Both the position numbers and the translations under genes were made by a program. The notes under the pieces were generated by a model. That model did no database searches. It saw only the letters and a program-made list of their open reading frames with translations, and was not told the origin of the DNA. From Lentisphaeria bacterium UBA1732 (GTDB lineage Bacteria; Verrucomicrobiota; Lentisphaeria; Victivallales; UBA1829): 45,886 nucleotides of DNA. Where the stretch lies: the NCBI GenBank assembly GCA_002315855.1, contig DCIG01000082.1, forward strand, positions 1 through 45,886. The letters run 5' to 3'. Positions 24,910 to 32,791 of the stretch are shown one piece after another (position 1 is the first letter of the stretch; the number at the start of each line of letters is the position of its first letter).

Positions 24910-25596
24910 TCAGAGAGAGGAAGTATTTTTCTGAAGGTGAGCGAGCATGGTGAGACGAGCTTTTGCGGCGAACGCGGTGCAAAGATGAATGGTTACATCA
25001 TGATTGTCGTTTTTCAGACCGGAGTTCACGTCCACGCCGTATGGGTGTACCTGATTGATGGCATCGGCGACATTTTCCGAGGTAAGGCCGCCCGCCAGAA
25101 TCACGGGGAGAGGAGAGTCTTTCACAAACTGAGAAGCGAGCTGCCAGTCGCAGGTGATACCTGTGCCGCCGACACGTCCCGTCTGCGGGTCGCAGGAGTC
25201 AATGAGGAAGCCGTTGACGAGATTGAAATAGTCGGCATAGGTATTGAACGAGTCTCCGGGTTTGAGGTGAAGCGCGAGGACGAGCTTTGCGGATTCGGGG
25301 AGGAGGTTGCGGAGAGCGGCAGTCTGTTCCGCCGAGATTTCGCCGTGAAGCTGGACATTGATGATGCCGGTATCCATGACGATGCCGGTGATTTCATCGG
25401 GGTCGGAAAGATGGGTAACAATGGCCGGCTGGACAAACGGAGGGAGTTTTGCGGCGAGACGAGCCGCAGTACATGGGAGGATAAAGTCTTCGGATGGATA
25501 GACTTGTCCCACGAGAAATCCAACGCTGTCGGGTTCACCCGCAAGAGCGGCTTTCAAGTCCTGTTCATTACGGATTCCGCAAAATTTGATTTTCAT
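24910..25596 (-). CDS. trpF: Phosphoribosylanthranilate isomerase
   Basis: 228 residues, a TIM barrel that turns phosphoribosylanthranilate into CdRP in tryptophan synthesis. The general base is the cysteine of KIKFCGIRN (C6). The general acid is the Asp of GFLIDSC, followed by VGGTGITCDW and the phosphate-binding VILAGGLTSENV and GVDVNSG. AAGG nine bases before ATG 25596 overlaps the coaX stop codon. No other trp gene is nearby, so the gene is detached from its pathway. It is slightly longer than usual (about 200-210) through its C-terminal tail. Confidence 0.95.
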   Translation of the reverse strand: MKIKFCGIRNEQDLKAALAGEPDSVGFLVGQVYPSEDFILPCTAARLAAKLPPFVQPAIVTHLSDPDEITGIVMDTGIINVQLHGEISAEQTAALRNLLPESAKLVLALHLKPGDSFNTYADYFNLVNGFLIDSCDPQTGRVGGTGITCDWQLASQFVKDSPLPVILAGGLTSENVADAINQVHPYGVDVNSGLKNDNHDVTIHLCTAFAAKARLTMLAHLQKNTSSL

Positions 25597-25605
25597 AATG
25601 GAGTG

Positions 25606-26301
25606 TTACCTTTCTTGGAAAGCGAGTTCAATGCCTTTGAGCGTGAAATCAGAGCCGCCGTCTTCGAGGAAGTCAACGGCACGAAGATAAAAAGCGCGGT
25701 CGCCGCCACATGCGACAAAACGAACGGGAAGTCCGGCATAGCGGGCGTGAAGTCTGCCGACAAATGCGCGGATAAATTCGACGGAGGCGAAATCCGTGCC
25801 AGCCAGGATGGCTTCGGCAGTCGTTCCGGCAGGGCAGGGGGGGAGCGAATCGGTCAACGGCACATCCGGGAGCTTGGAAGTGAATTGATGCAGGGCATGA
25901 TGAAGCATGGCACGTCCCGGAGCAATAAAACCGCCGATGAAGCGTTTCTGAGCGTCTACAACTTCAGCGGTAATGGCCGTTCCGAAGTCAAGGGAAACGG
26001 CAGGAAGGGGACCGGAAGCCGCGAGATGACAGGCATTTGCAAGGCGATCCGCACCGATGGTGGATTTGTCGCAAAGAGAGAAATCAAGAGAGACGGTATC
26101 GGGATTGAGAAGAGAAGCCCCGATTGCGGCGAGACGGATTTGCCATTCTTTCACCACCGAGGCGGCGAAAATCGCGGCTCCGGACGGGAGACGGGACTCG
26201 TCAAGTTCCGCCGTAGGGATGACGGAGTCAGAATGAGAGCCGTCATTGCAGACGATGCGGATTTGAGTGTGGGTATTGCCGATATTCAGAAAACAGCGCA
26301 T
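25606..26301 (-). CDS. coaX: Type III pantothenate kinase (CoaX)
   Basis: 231 residues. CoaX phosphorylates pantothenate, the first step of coenzyme A synthesis. Family motifs are GADRLANA (83-90), DFGTAITAEVVD (105-116) and FIGGFIAPGRAML (121-133). The first phosphate-binding motif, normally DxGNT, reads NIGNT (N6), which I checked in the DNA (AAT). ATG 26301 starts the motif at the normal distance; a GTG five codons earlier is possible. No strong ribosome binding site is seen. Followed after eight bases by trpF. It is somewhat shorter than the usual 250 or so residues. Confidence 0.88.
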   Translation of the reverse strand: MRCFLNIGNTHTQIRIVCNDGSHSDSVIPTAELDESRLPSGAAIFAASVVKEWQIRLAAIGASLLNPDTVSLDFSLCDKSTIGADRLANACHLAASGPLPAVSLDFGTAITAEVVDAQKRFIGGFIAPGRAMLHHALHQFTSKLPDVPLTDSLPPCPAGTTAEAILAGTDFASVEFIRAFVGRLHARYAGLPVRFVACGGDRAFYLRAVDFLEDGGSDFTLKGIELAFQER

Positions 26302-26507
26302 GACACCGAAAATCACCGGAAAGTTTTCCGGGACAAAGAAACAGAAGGTTAAAACAGGAAGGCTACGGAAAAGAAAGAACGGCTGAGTCGAAGGATCGAT
26401 TCAGCCGATTTCAGCAGGAAAGAACGGGAATCGGTGCTGATTTCGAGCCTGAATTTCCCGCGGAGCCGCTTTCCGGAAGAGGAAAGCGGCGCACCCGGAA
26501 GGGGGAA
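26302..26507. other. Intergenic hairpins between pilC and coaX
   Basis: Contains a perfect 10-bp stem GCCGCTTTCC/GGAAAGCGGC (26465-26490) and the terminator stem described separately. No strong promoter for coaX is visible, so coaX may depend on read-through or on a non-standard promoter. Confidence 0.5.
26370..26407 (-). terminator. Probable terminator of pilus motor operon
   Basis: Stem CGGCTGA-G-TCGA with TCGA-T-TCAGCCG (26380-26407, loop AGGA). Read on the minus strand it is followed by TTCTTTCTTTTCC, a T-rich tail, as expected at the end of the pilC transcript. Confidence 0.6.
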
Positions 26508-27767
26508 TCAACTTCCACCGAGGTTCTGGATGATAGAGATCAGCGGGCTGAACATAGCGATAACGATACCGCCGACGATTACAGCGAGGAAGACAATCAT
26601 CAAAGGTTCAATCATGGACGTCAATGCGCTGACAGCGTTATCGACTTCATCGTCGTAAGTATCAGCGATTTTTTCGAGCATGTCGGGGAGCTTACCAGTT
26701 TCTTCACCGACTTCGATCATGGAGATGACCATATCGGGGAAGATTTTGGTGGAGTTCAAAGGAGCGGCGATGGGTTCACCTTCCTTCACGGCATCATGGA
26801 CGCGCTGAATCGCCTGAGAGACAAGTTCGTTGCCGGAAGTATCGCGGACAATAATCAGAGCATTCAAGACGGGGACACCGGAGCCCATCAGTGTACCGAG
26901 GGTACGTGCGAATTTGGAAATGGCGTTCTTGGAAACGAGGCTGCCAATCAAAGGACCTTTATAGGCAGCAGTATCAAAAAGCATCCGTCCTTTTTCCGTT
27001 TTCAGGGAGAGCTTAATGAGGATTACCAGGACGACAATGATAATAGCCGCCAGAACGATGTTGTTCTGAAGCCATGAAGAAATATTCATGACCAACTGCG
27101 TAATAGCAGGCAGAGGGGCCCCATCGAGCATTTCAGAGAAGATTTGCTGGAACTTCGGGACAATGGCAATCATGAGGAATGTCGTAATGCCCAAAGCGAT
27201 GGTAAGCACGACGCATGGGTAAACCATTGCGGACTTAACCTTACCGGCGATTTTTGCGGCTTTTTCACGGAATCCTGCAAGACGAGTAAGGATGAGTTCG
27301 AGTTTACCGGCAGCTTCCCCGGCGCGAATCATGTTGAGGTAAAGTTTATCGAACGTTTTCGGATGCTGAGAAAGGGCTTCGGAGAAAGTGGAGCCGCCTT
27401 CCACAGAGTATGCGATTTTTCCGATAATGGTTTTAATGACGGGGTTTTTCGCCTGTCTTTCGAGGGTTTTAAGGGAGCGGATGAGAGGAAGACCTGCATC
27501 GAGCAGGATAGCCAGCTGTCGAGTAAAAGTAGTCAAATCCTTGCTCTTGATGACCTGAGGTCCGAGAGCGATATTGAGACCTTTTGCGGCGGCAGGCCCT
27601 TTCTTCTTTTCCTTGGCTTTGGTAGCTTTGACAAGAGGTTTGATGGAGGTGGGCATCATGCCCTGCTCCTTCAGGAACGATGCAACGGATTCTTCATTGG
27701 TTGCATCGCGCTGTCCTTTTACCTCTTTTCCTGTGGCATCCATTGCCGTGTACTGGAACATTGCCAT
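26508..27767 (-). CDS. pilC: Type IV pilus / type II secretion inner-membrane platform protein (PilC/GspF)
   Basis: 419 residues. The layout is that of PilC/GspF: an N-terminal cytoplasmic region (FQYTAMDATGKEVKGQ), then two copies of the T2SSF domain. The first begins DLTTFTRQLAILLDAGLPL, with EGGSTFSEAL and YLNMIRAGEAAGKLE, then a membrane pair. The second has KFARTLGTLMGSGVPVL and MISMIEVGEETGKLPDML-type sequence with a final membrane helix. It is the inner-membrane base turned by the ATPases upstream. GGAG nine bases before ATG 27767. Last gene of the four-gene operon. No pilin, PilD or secretin gene is in the window. Confidence 0.95.
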   Translation of the reverse strand: MAMFQYTAMDATGKEVKGQRDATNEESVASFLKEQGMMPTSIKPLVKATKAKEKKKGPAAAKGLNIALGPQVIKSKDLTTFTRQLAILLDAGLPLIRSLKTLERQAKNPVIKTIIGKIAYSVEGGSTFSEALSQHPKTFDKLYLNMIRAGEAAGKLELILTRLAGFREKAAKIAGKVKSAMVYPCVVLTIALGITTFLMIAIVPKFQQIFSEMLDGAPLPAITQLVMNISSWLQNNIVLAAIIIVVLVILIKLSLKTEKGRMLFDTAAYKGPLIGSLVSKNAISKFARTLGTLMGSGVPVLNALIIVRDTSGNELVSQAIQRVHDAVKEGEPIAAPLNSTKIFPDMVISMIEVGEETGKLPDMLEKIADTYDDEVDNAVSALTSMIEPLMIVFLAVIVGGIVIAMFSPLISIIQNLGGS

Positions 27768-27811
27768 AATGGTAACTCCGTTGGTGAAAAGTTGGAGGGT
27801 TGATTATCAGA

Positions 27812-28879
27812 TTATTCGACCGATTCAGCGAGAGTCTGCACCATGGCTTCAGGGTCCTGAGCCTTGGTGATGACTTCTCCGTAAGAGACCATACCTTTGC
27901 GGTAGAGCTGAACCAAATGCGAGTCGAGAGTATTCATGCCGTACTTGGTACCCGTCTGGATATCGGAAGTGATACGGAACGTTTTACCATCACGAATCAG
28001 AGCCTGAATGGACGGAGTGGTAATCATGATTTCAAAAGCGGCGACACGTCCGGGCTTGTCCACACGAGGGAGAAGCACCTGAGAAATCACGGCGACCAAA
28101 CCGGCAGCGAGCTGGGTACGAATCTGGGGCTGCTGGTTTGTCGGGAACGCATCGACGATACGGTCGACGGTAGGAGCGGCACCGGTGGTGTGCAGAGTAC
28201 CGAAGACCAAGTGTCCTGTTTCGGCAGCGGTAACGGCGGCTTCGATGGTAACCAAGTCGCGCAATTCACCGACGAGGATGATGTCGGGGTCCTGACGCAG
28301 GGCACGACGGAGAGCTTCGGCGAAACTGGGAACATCGTTGCCGACTTCACGCTGAATAACGATACTCTTTTTGTGGTGGTGATAAAATTCGATGGGGTCT
28401 TCGACGGTGATGATATGCACGGCGCGTTCTTCGTTGATGATGTTAATCAAGGAAGCCAGCGTGGTGGATTTTCCGGAGCCGGTAGGACCAGTCACCAGAA
28501 TCATTCCGCGAGGGCGATAGAGCAAGTCTTTGATACTGGGCCCCAAGCCGATTTTGGAAAGGGGCATCATTTCATTCGGAATCTGACGAAGCACAGCGCC
28601 GATCACGCCCTTCTGCTTGAAAACGCTGACACGGAAACGAGCGCGGTCTCCGAATGCGAAACCGAAGTCGGAACCGCCGTCTTCCGCGAGCTGCTGAAGG
28701 TGTTTCGGGGAAGCGATCGACTTGATGAGAGCTTCCGTATCTTCCGCCTGAAGCGGAGGGAGGTCAAGCTGGTTCATTTCGCCATGGAGACGGATTACAG
28801 GGGCGGCACCTACTTCGAGGTGCAAGTCACTGACGCCTTCATCGACGACGAGGTCCAGCAGTTCGTCCATTTCAACCAT
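27812..28879 (-). CDS. pilT: Twitching motility ATPase PilT
   Basis: 355 residues, the retraction motor of type IV pili. The N-terminus ELLDLVVDEGVSDLHLEVG is typical of PilT. Walker A is GPTGSGKST (131-139), the Asp box is LRQDPDIILVGELRD and the His box LVFGTLHTT. A C-terminal KYGMNTLDSHLVQLYRKG follows the PilT pattern. Presence of PilT points to a type IV pilus, or a pilus-like system with retraction, rather than a plain type II secretion system. AAGG lies 11 bases before ATG 28879. It lies between the PilB-type and PilC genes. Confidence 0.97.
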   Translation of the reverse strand: MVEMDELLDLVVDEGVSDLHLEVGAAPVIRLHGEMNQLDLPPLQAEDTEALIKSIASPKHLQQLAEDGGSDFGFAFGDRARFRVSVFKQKGVIGAVLRQIPNEMMPLSKIGLGPSIKDLLYRPRGMILVTGPTGSGKSTTLASLINIINEERAVHIITVEDPIEFYHHHKKSIVIQREVGNDVPSFAEALRRALRQDPDIILVGELRDLVTIEAAVTAAETGHLVFGTLHTTGAAPTVDRIVDAFPTNQQPQIRTQLAAGLVAVISQVLLPRVDKPGRVAAFEIMITTPSIQALIRDGKTFRITSDIQTGTKYGMNTLDSHLVQLYRKGMVSYGEVITKAQDPEAMVQTLAESVE

Positions 28880-28926
28880 AAGTCATTTACCTTTTTTTGC
28901 TATGGTGTTGTATAACATTGTACGAA

Positions 28927-30603
28927 TCAAGTGTACTTCAACACTTCTTCCATTGTGGTTTCGCCGTTCAGGATGGCGCGGACACCGTCTTCACGCATGG
29001 TCTGCATACCGAGTTCGCGAGCTTTATCACGAATGACGACGGTAGGAGCGGCATTCAAGACAAGTTCATTGATACGATTGCTCATATTGAGGAGTTCGGT
29101 GATGGCTTTACGACCTTTGTATCCGGTATTGTTGCAATTGAGACATCCTTTTCCGTAATAGAACGGGTTGTCGCCGATGTCTTTCCGCTGGAGACCGAGG
29201 AGCTTGAGGTCTTCGTCCGTGGGAGTGAAAGAAGTTTTGCATTTCGGGCAGATACGGCGGAGAAGACGCTGACCAAGCACGGCAATCAGGGATGAAGTAA
29301 TCAGGAACGGCTGCACGCCCATATCAATCAGACGAGTGATTGCACCAGCGGCATCGTTGGTGTGAAGCGTGGTGAAGACAAGGTGTCCTGTGAGGGATGC
29401 CTGAACTGCCATTTCGGCGGATTCAATATCACGAGTTTCACCAAGCATGATGATGTCGGGGTCCTGACGGAGGAATGCACGGAGAGCGCGACCGAACGTC
29501 ATACCGACAGCTTCGTTGATCTGGAGCTGAACAATTCCTTCGAGGTCATATTCGACAGGGTCTTCCGCCGTGAGAATCTTGTCTTCGACCTTATTGATTT
29601 CTTTCAAAGCGGAGTAAAGGGTAGTGGTCTTACCGGAACCAGTAGGTCCTGTGATGATGAAAATACCATTCGGCATGGCGACGACTTCGCGGATACGCTT
29701 CAAAACTTCTTCGTTGATTCCCAGAACGTCGAGGTCAAGGTTCACGACCGAGCGGTCAAGCACACGAAGCACGACGGATTCGCCGTGAGAAGTCGGGAGA
29801 GTGGAAACACGAAGGTCGATGGGGCGACCAGCGATTTTCAGCTGAATACGACCGTCCTGCGGTTTACGGCGTTCTGAAATATTCAGAGCGGACATAATTT
29901 TCACACGGCTGATGACAGGGATGGCAAGGCTGCGCGGCGGGGGGGACATTTCATAGAGAGCACCGTCGATACGATAGCGAATCTTGAATTCTTTTTCAAA
30001 CGGTTCAAAGTGAATATCGGATGCTTTGTCGCGAATGGCCTGATACATCACGGCGTTCACGAATTTGATGATAGGAGCTTCGTTTGCGGCTTCTTCTGCA
30101 TTGGCATAAGCATAGTCTTCGCCGTTGCTTTCCAGTTCGCTTAAGACATCGTTGACACTGTCAAGACCGATGGGATAGTATTTGTCAATGAACCGGTCGA
30201 AGTTCTTTTCTTCGGCGAGATAGACAATGACGTCTTTGCCGAGGACGAAACGCATTTCATCGGCGACCTGATAGTTCAGGGGGTCGCGTGCGACGATGGA
30301 GACGGTGGTTTCATCCGCCGCGACAGGAATGACGCCGAGCATACGAACCTGATCGGCATCAATGAGTTTGATGATTTCTTCGGGGACTTCGTTGAGGTTC
30401 GGGTCAATGACCTGAGTGCCGAGGTTTTCGGCAATGCAAGTCAGGATTTCAGCTTCCGAGAGAGCCTGGAAGTCAATCAGGATTTCCTGAAGAGACTTAC
30501 CCGTGCGCTCATGCTCTTCTTCCGCCTCTTTCATCTGCTGTTCGGAGCAGACACCTGCGGCAAGAAGGATGTCTTTCAATGTTTGGTTTTCAAGATCCAG
30601 CAT
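28927..30603 (-). CDS. pilB: PilB/GspE assembly ATPase, canonical copy
   Basis: 558 residues. The N-terminal MshEN/T2SSE-N-like region (about 1-160) is followed by the hexameric ATPase: APIIKFVNAVMYQAIRDKASDIHFEP, GPTGSGKTTTLYSAL (Walker A), LRQDPDIIMLGETRD (complete Asp box), FTTLHTNDAAGAITRLIDMG (His box) and the zinc site CPKC with CLNC. It drives pilus or pseudopilus assembly. It lies 30 bases downstream of a second PilB-type gene and 47 upstream of pilT. All expected catalytic motifs are intact, unlike the upstream paralogue. Confidence 0.95.
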   Translation of the reverse strand: MLDLENQTLKDILLAAGVCSEQQMKEAEEEHERTGKSLQEILIDFQALSEAEILTCIAENLGTQVIDPNLNEVPEEIIKLIDADQVRMLGVIPVAADETTVSIVARDPLNYQVADEMRFVLGKDVIVYLAEEKNFDRFIDKYYPIGLDSVNDVLSELESNGEDYAYANAEEAANEAPIIKFVNAVMYQAIRDKASDIHFEPFEKEFKIRYRIDGALYEMSPPPRSLAIPVISRVKIMSALNISERRKPQDGRIQLKIAGRPIDLRVSTLPTSHGESVVLRVLDRSVVNLDLDVLGINEEVLKRIREVVAMPNGIFIITGPTGSGKTTTLYSALKEINKVEDKILTAEDPVEYDLEGIVQLQINEAVGMTFGRALRAFLRQDPDIIMLGETRDIESAEMAVQASLTGHLVFTTLHTNDAAGAITRLIDMGVQPFLITSSLIAVLGQRLLRRICPKCKTSFTPTDEDLKLLGLQRKDIGDNPFYYGKGCLNCNNTGYKGRKAITELLNMSNRINELVLNAAPTVVIRDKARELGMQTMREDGVRAILNGETTMEEVLKYT

Positions 30604-30633
30604 AGTAAATATCCAATGGCTTTGTTATGTGGC

Positions 30634-32352
30634 TTAATCTTCATCGCCGACGGTGATAGCGAGGACTTCGGAAACGGTGGTGATACCGGCAGCCGCTTTG
30701 CGGAGGCCGTCTTCGCGGAGAGTTCTCATACCGCCCTGACGAGCAGCGGCGCGAATCTTGGAAGAAGTTTCCTTGGAGTAAATGAGGTACTGCATATCTT
30801 CGGTGAGCATCAGGATTTCGTAGATGCCCATACGACCTTTGTACCCGGTCCCGCCGCAAGTCGGACATCCGCGTCCGTGCATGAGCTTGGCGGACTGCAA
30901 ATACTCATCGTCCAAATGGAGGAGACGGATTTCGTCGGGTGTCGGGGTATAAGGTTCCGCGCAGTTTTTGCAAATACGGCGGACGAGACGCTGAGCCATA
31001 ATCGCGCGAACGGAAGAAGCGACAAGGAACGGTTTGACGCCCATATCAATCAGACGGGTTACGGAACTCGGTGCGTCGTTGGTGTGCAGGGTACTGAACA
31101 CGAGGTGTCCTGTGAGGGAGGCGTTGATGGCAATATCAGCGGTTTCCAAGTCACGAATTTCACCGACCATGATGATGTTCGGGGCCTGACGGAGCATGGC
31201 GCGAAGAGCATTTGCGAAAGTCATCTGAACAAGCGGATTCACCTGGACCTGATTGATACCGCTGAGCTGATATTCGACAGGGTCTTCCACTGTGATGATT
31301 TTGCGGTTCGGTTTATTGATGGTGTTCAGGAACGCGTACAAACTGGTTGTTTTGCCTGAGCCGGTAGGACCAGTAACAAGGAAGATGCCGTCAGGCATGG
31401 AAATGATGCTGTCGATTTTTTCCTGGTCATCGGTGTAGAAGCCGAGTTTGGGAATATCGAGCTGAATACTGGACTTGTCGAGGATACGCATGACGATACT
31501 TTCGCCGTGCGTGGTGGGGATGGAGGAGACACGGAGGTCGAGTTCGATGCCGGAAATGGCGATTTGAATACGACCGTCCTGGGGGACGCGTTTTTCCGAA
31601 ATATCCATTTTGGACATAATCTTGATACGGCTGATGATGTTCGTCTGCAAATACTTCGGAGGGCTGTCCATTTCACGGAGGGCACCGTCGATGCGGTACC
31701 GGACGCGGAAACGCTTTTCCATAGGCTCCAAGTGAATATCGGAACTGCGGAGCTGATAGGCATTGAAGATGATCATGGACACGAGTTTGATAATCGGTGC
31801 ATCGTCCTTATCGTCCTTTTTGACTTCGCCGGAGGCATCGTCCTCGCTTTTGTCCACGACTTCGAGCTGAGTGTCGTTGTCAAGCTGACCGACGTATGAA
31901 TCGACCGTGCCTTCGAGGCCGGAATAATGGGCATCCAGGAGTTTGCGAATCTGCTCTTTGGAAGCGATGACGGCATCGACATCGCGTTTGAGGACATAGC
32001 GAAGGGAGTCGATGGTGTCCATATCGGTGGGGTCCGACATAGCCACGGTCAAAATATCATCATGAAGCATGACGGGCACGACCGAATATTTCCGGGCGGT
32101 ATCCGCGGGCATGGCGCCAATGATTTCCTCGGGGATGGAAAAAGAACTTAAGTCGACTGTTTCCAAACCATATTGCTGAGCAAGCATGGCCATAACTTCA
32201 TCATCGGAGATGATACCCAGGGACTTCAAAGCGTCCAGGATATCCAGCTCTCCGTCAGATTCGGCGACTTTCGACCAACCTTCATCGATTTGCTCCTGCG
32301 AGATCATACCATTTTCCTGCAGAAGCTCTAACACATAATCACTGTCAAGCAC
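30634..32352 (-). CDS. pilB: PilB/GspE paralogue with altered Asp box
   Basis: 572 residues, same domain order as the next gene. Walker A GPTGSGKTT, FSTLHTNDAPSSVTRLIDMG and the zinc site (CKNC, CPTC) are intact. The Asp box, normally RQDPDII, reads RQAPNII (codons GCC, CCG, AAC), so two conserved acids are missing while GEIRD remains. Between the N-terminal region and the ATPase is an acidic linker (KSEDDASGEVKKDDKDDAP). The start is GTG 32352 with AAGGA seven bases upstream. The longest frame begins at 32466, but that lies in the -35 box of the operon promoter, so the apparent signal peptide there is not translated. First gene of the motor operon. Confidence 0.92.
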   Translation of the reverse strand: MLDSDYVLELLQENGMISQEQIDEGWSKVAESDGELDILDALKSLGIISDDEVMAMLAQQYGLETVDLSSFSIPEEIIGAMPADTARKYSVVPVMLHDDILTVAMSDPTDMDTIDSLRYVLKRDVDAVIASKEQIRKLLDAHYSGLEGTVDSYVGQLDNDTQLEVVDKSEDDASGEVKKDDKDDAPIIKLVSMIIFNAYQLRSSDIHLEPMEKRFRVRYRIDGALREMDSPPKYLQTNIISRIKIMSKMDISEKRVPQDGRIQIAISGIELDLRVSSIPTTHGESIVMRILDKSSIQLDIPKLGFYTDDQEKIDSIISMPDGIFLVTGPTGSGKTTSLYAFLNTINKPNRKIITVEDPVEYQLSGINQVQVNPLVQMTFANALRAMLRQAPNIIMVGEIRDLETADIAINASLTGHLVFSTLHTNDAPSSVTRLIDMGVKPFLVASSVRAIMAQRLVRRICKNCAEPYTPTPDEIRLLHLDDEYLQSAKLMHGRGCPTCGGTGYKGRMGIYEILMLTEDMQYLIYSKETSSKIRAAARQGGMRTLREDGLRKAAAGITTVSEVLAITVGDED

Positions 32353-32437
32353 GTTGATTTCCTTGTTGGGGCAGGGCGGACTGAGAAATGCAGCCACGCC
32401 ATGTGTGGTGGTTAAAAACGTAAACAAATACATGGTG

Positions 32438-32466
32438 AAAATACAGCATGTTTGCTTTTTTTTCAA
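32438..32466 (-). promoter_or_regulatory. Promoter of pilus motor operon
   Basis: On the minus strand, TTGAAA (plus 32461-32466), 17 bases ending ATGCTG, TATTTT (plus 32438-32443). Predicted start near 32431, about 80 bases upstream of the GTG start codon. Confidence 0.7.
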
Positions 32467-32527
32467 GTCAAAAATGAAAAGGAATGAGAAAATTCTCTAA
32501 AAAAACGGAAAAAAATGTGAAATTCTC

Positions 32528-32556
32528 TTTAAAAATGCAGAAAAGTGGAGTATATT
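32528..32556 (+). promoter_or_regulatory. Promoter of metallophosphoesterase operon
   Basis: TTTAAA at 32528-32533, 17 bases, TATATT at 32551-32556. Gives a leader of about 225 bases. Confidence 0.55.
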
Positions 32557-32599
32557 CAATGAAGTTTACGGTTCTTCATTTGCTGGAGAAAGTTCCGGC

Positions 32600-32791
32600 A
32601 TGATTGCAAGGCGAGTTTGCAGGAATCATGGGGGACTGTTCCGTGCGAGAATTGCGATGGGGACGGCGTCAGGATGTCCGTTTGACCGACGGAGTCGTGA
32701 ATCGTTTTCCAGTGCGATGAAATTGAAATCAAGGAAGAGCAGACGGGATATTCTGTTCCATCAACCCAAACACAGTGATACAACGAAATGA
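32600..32791 (+). CDS. Possible leader peptide upstream of metallophosphoesterase
   Basis: A 63-codon frame in the long leader, very rich in Arg, Ser and Lys, without similarity that I recognise. GGAG lies 11 bases before its ATG. Its TGA overlaps the ATG of the next gene (ATGA), and that gene has no ribosome binding site of its own. This arrangement would fit translational coupling. It could equally be chance. Confidence 0.3.
   Translation: MIARRVCRNHGGLFRARIAMGTASGCPFDRRSRESFSSAMKLKSRKSRRDILFHQPKHSDTTK

Larger units (their letters stand above)
32353..32787. other. Divergent control region
   Basis: 435 bases between the motor operon (-) and the metallophosphoesterase gene (+), holding one promoter for each direction (32438-32466 and 32528-32556) and a long plus-strand leader with a small open frame. 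The leader also has a stem CATGATT/AATCATG with inner TTGC pairing, around 32598-32630. Confidence 0.6.

Noticed and set aside
24937..26352. 471-codon plus-strand frame opposite trpF and coaX
   Set aside because: It crosses two well-supported genes on the other strand, has Gly/Arg/Lys-rich composition and no domain.
27800..28915. 371-codon plus-strand frame opposite pilT
   Set aside because: Antisense to a fully conserved PilT gene.
32360..32466. Signal peptide on the first PilB-type ATPase
   Set aside because: The codons fall within the operon promoter, and a GTG with a good ribosome binding site lies downstream.
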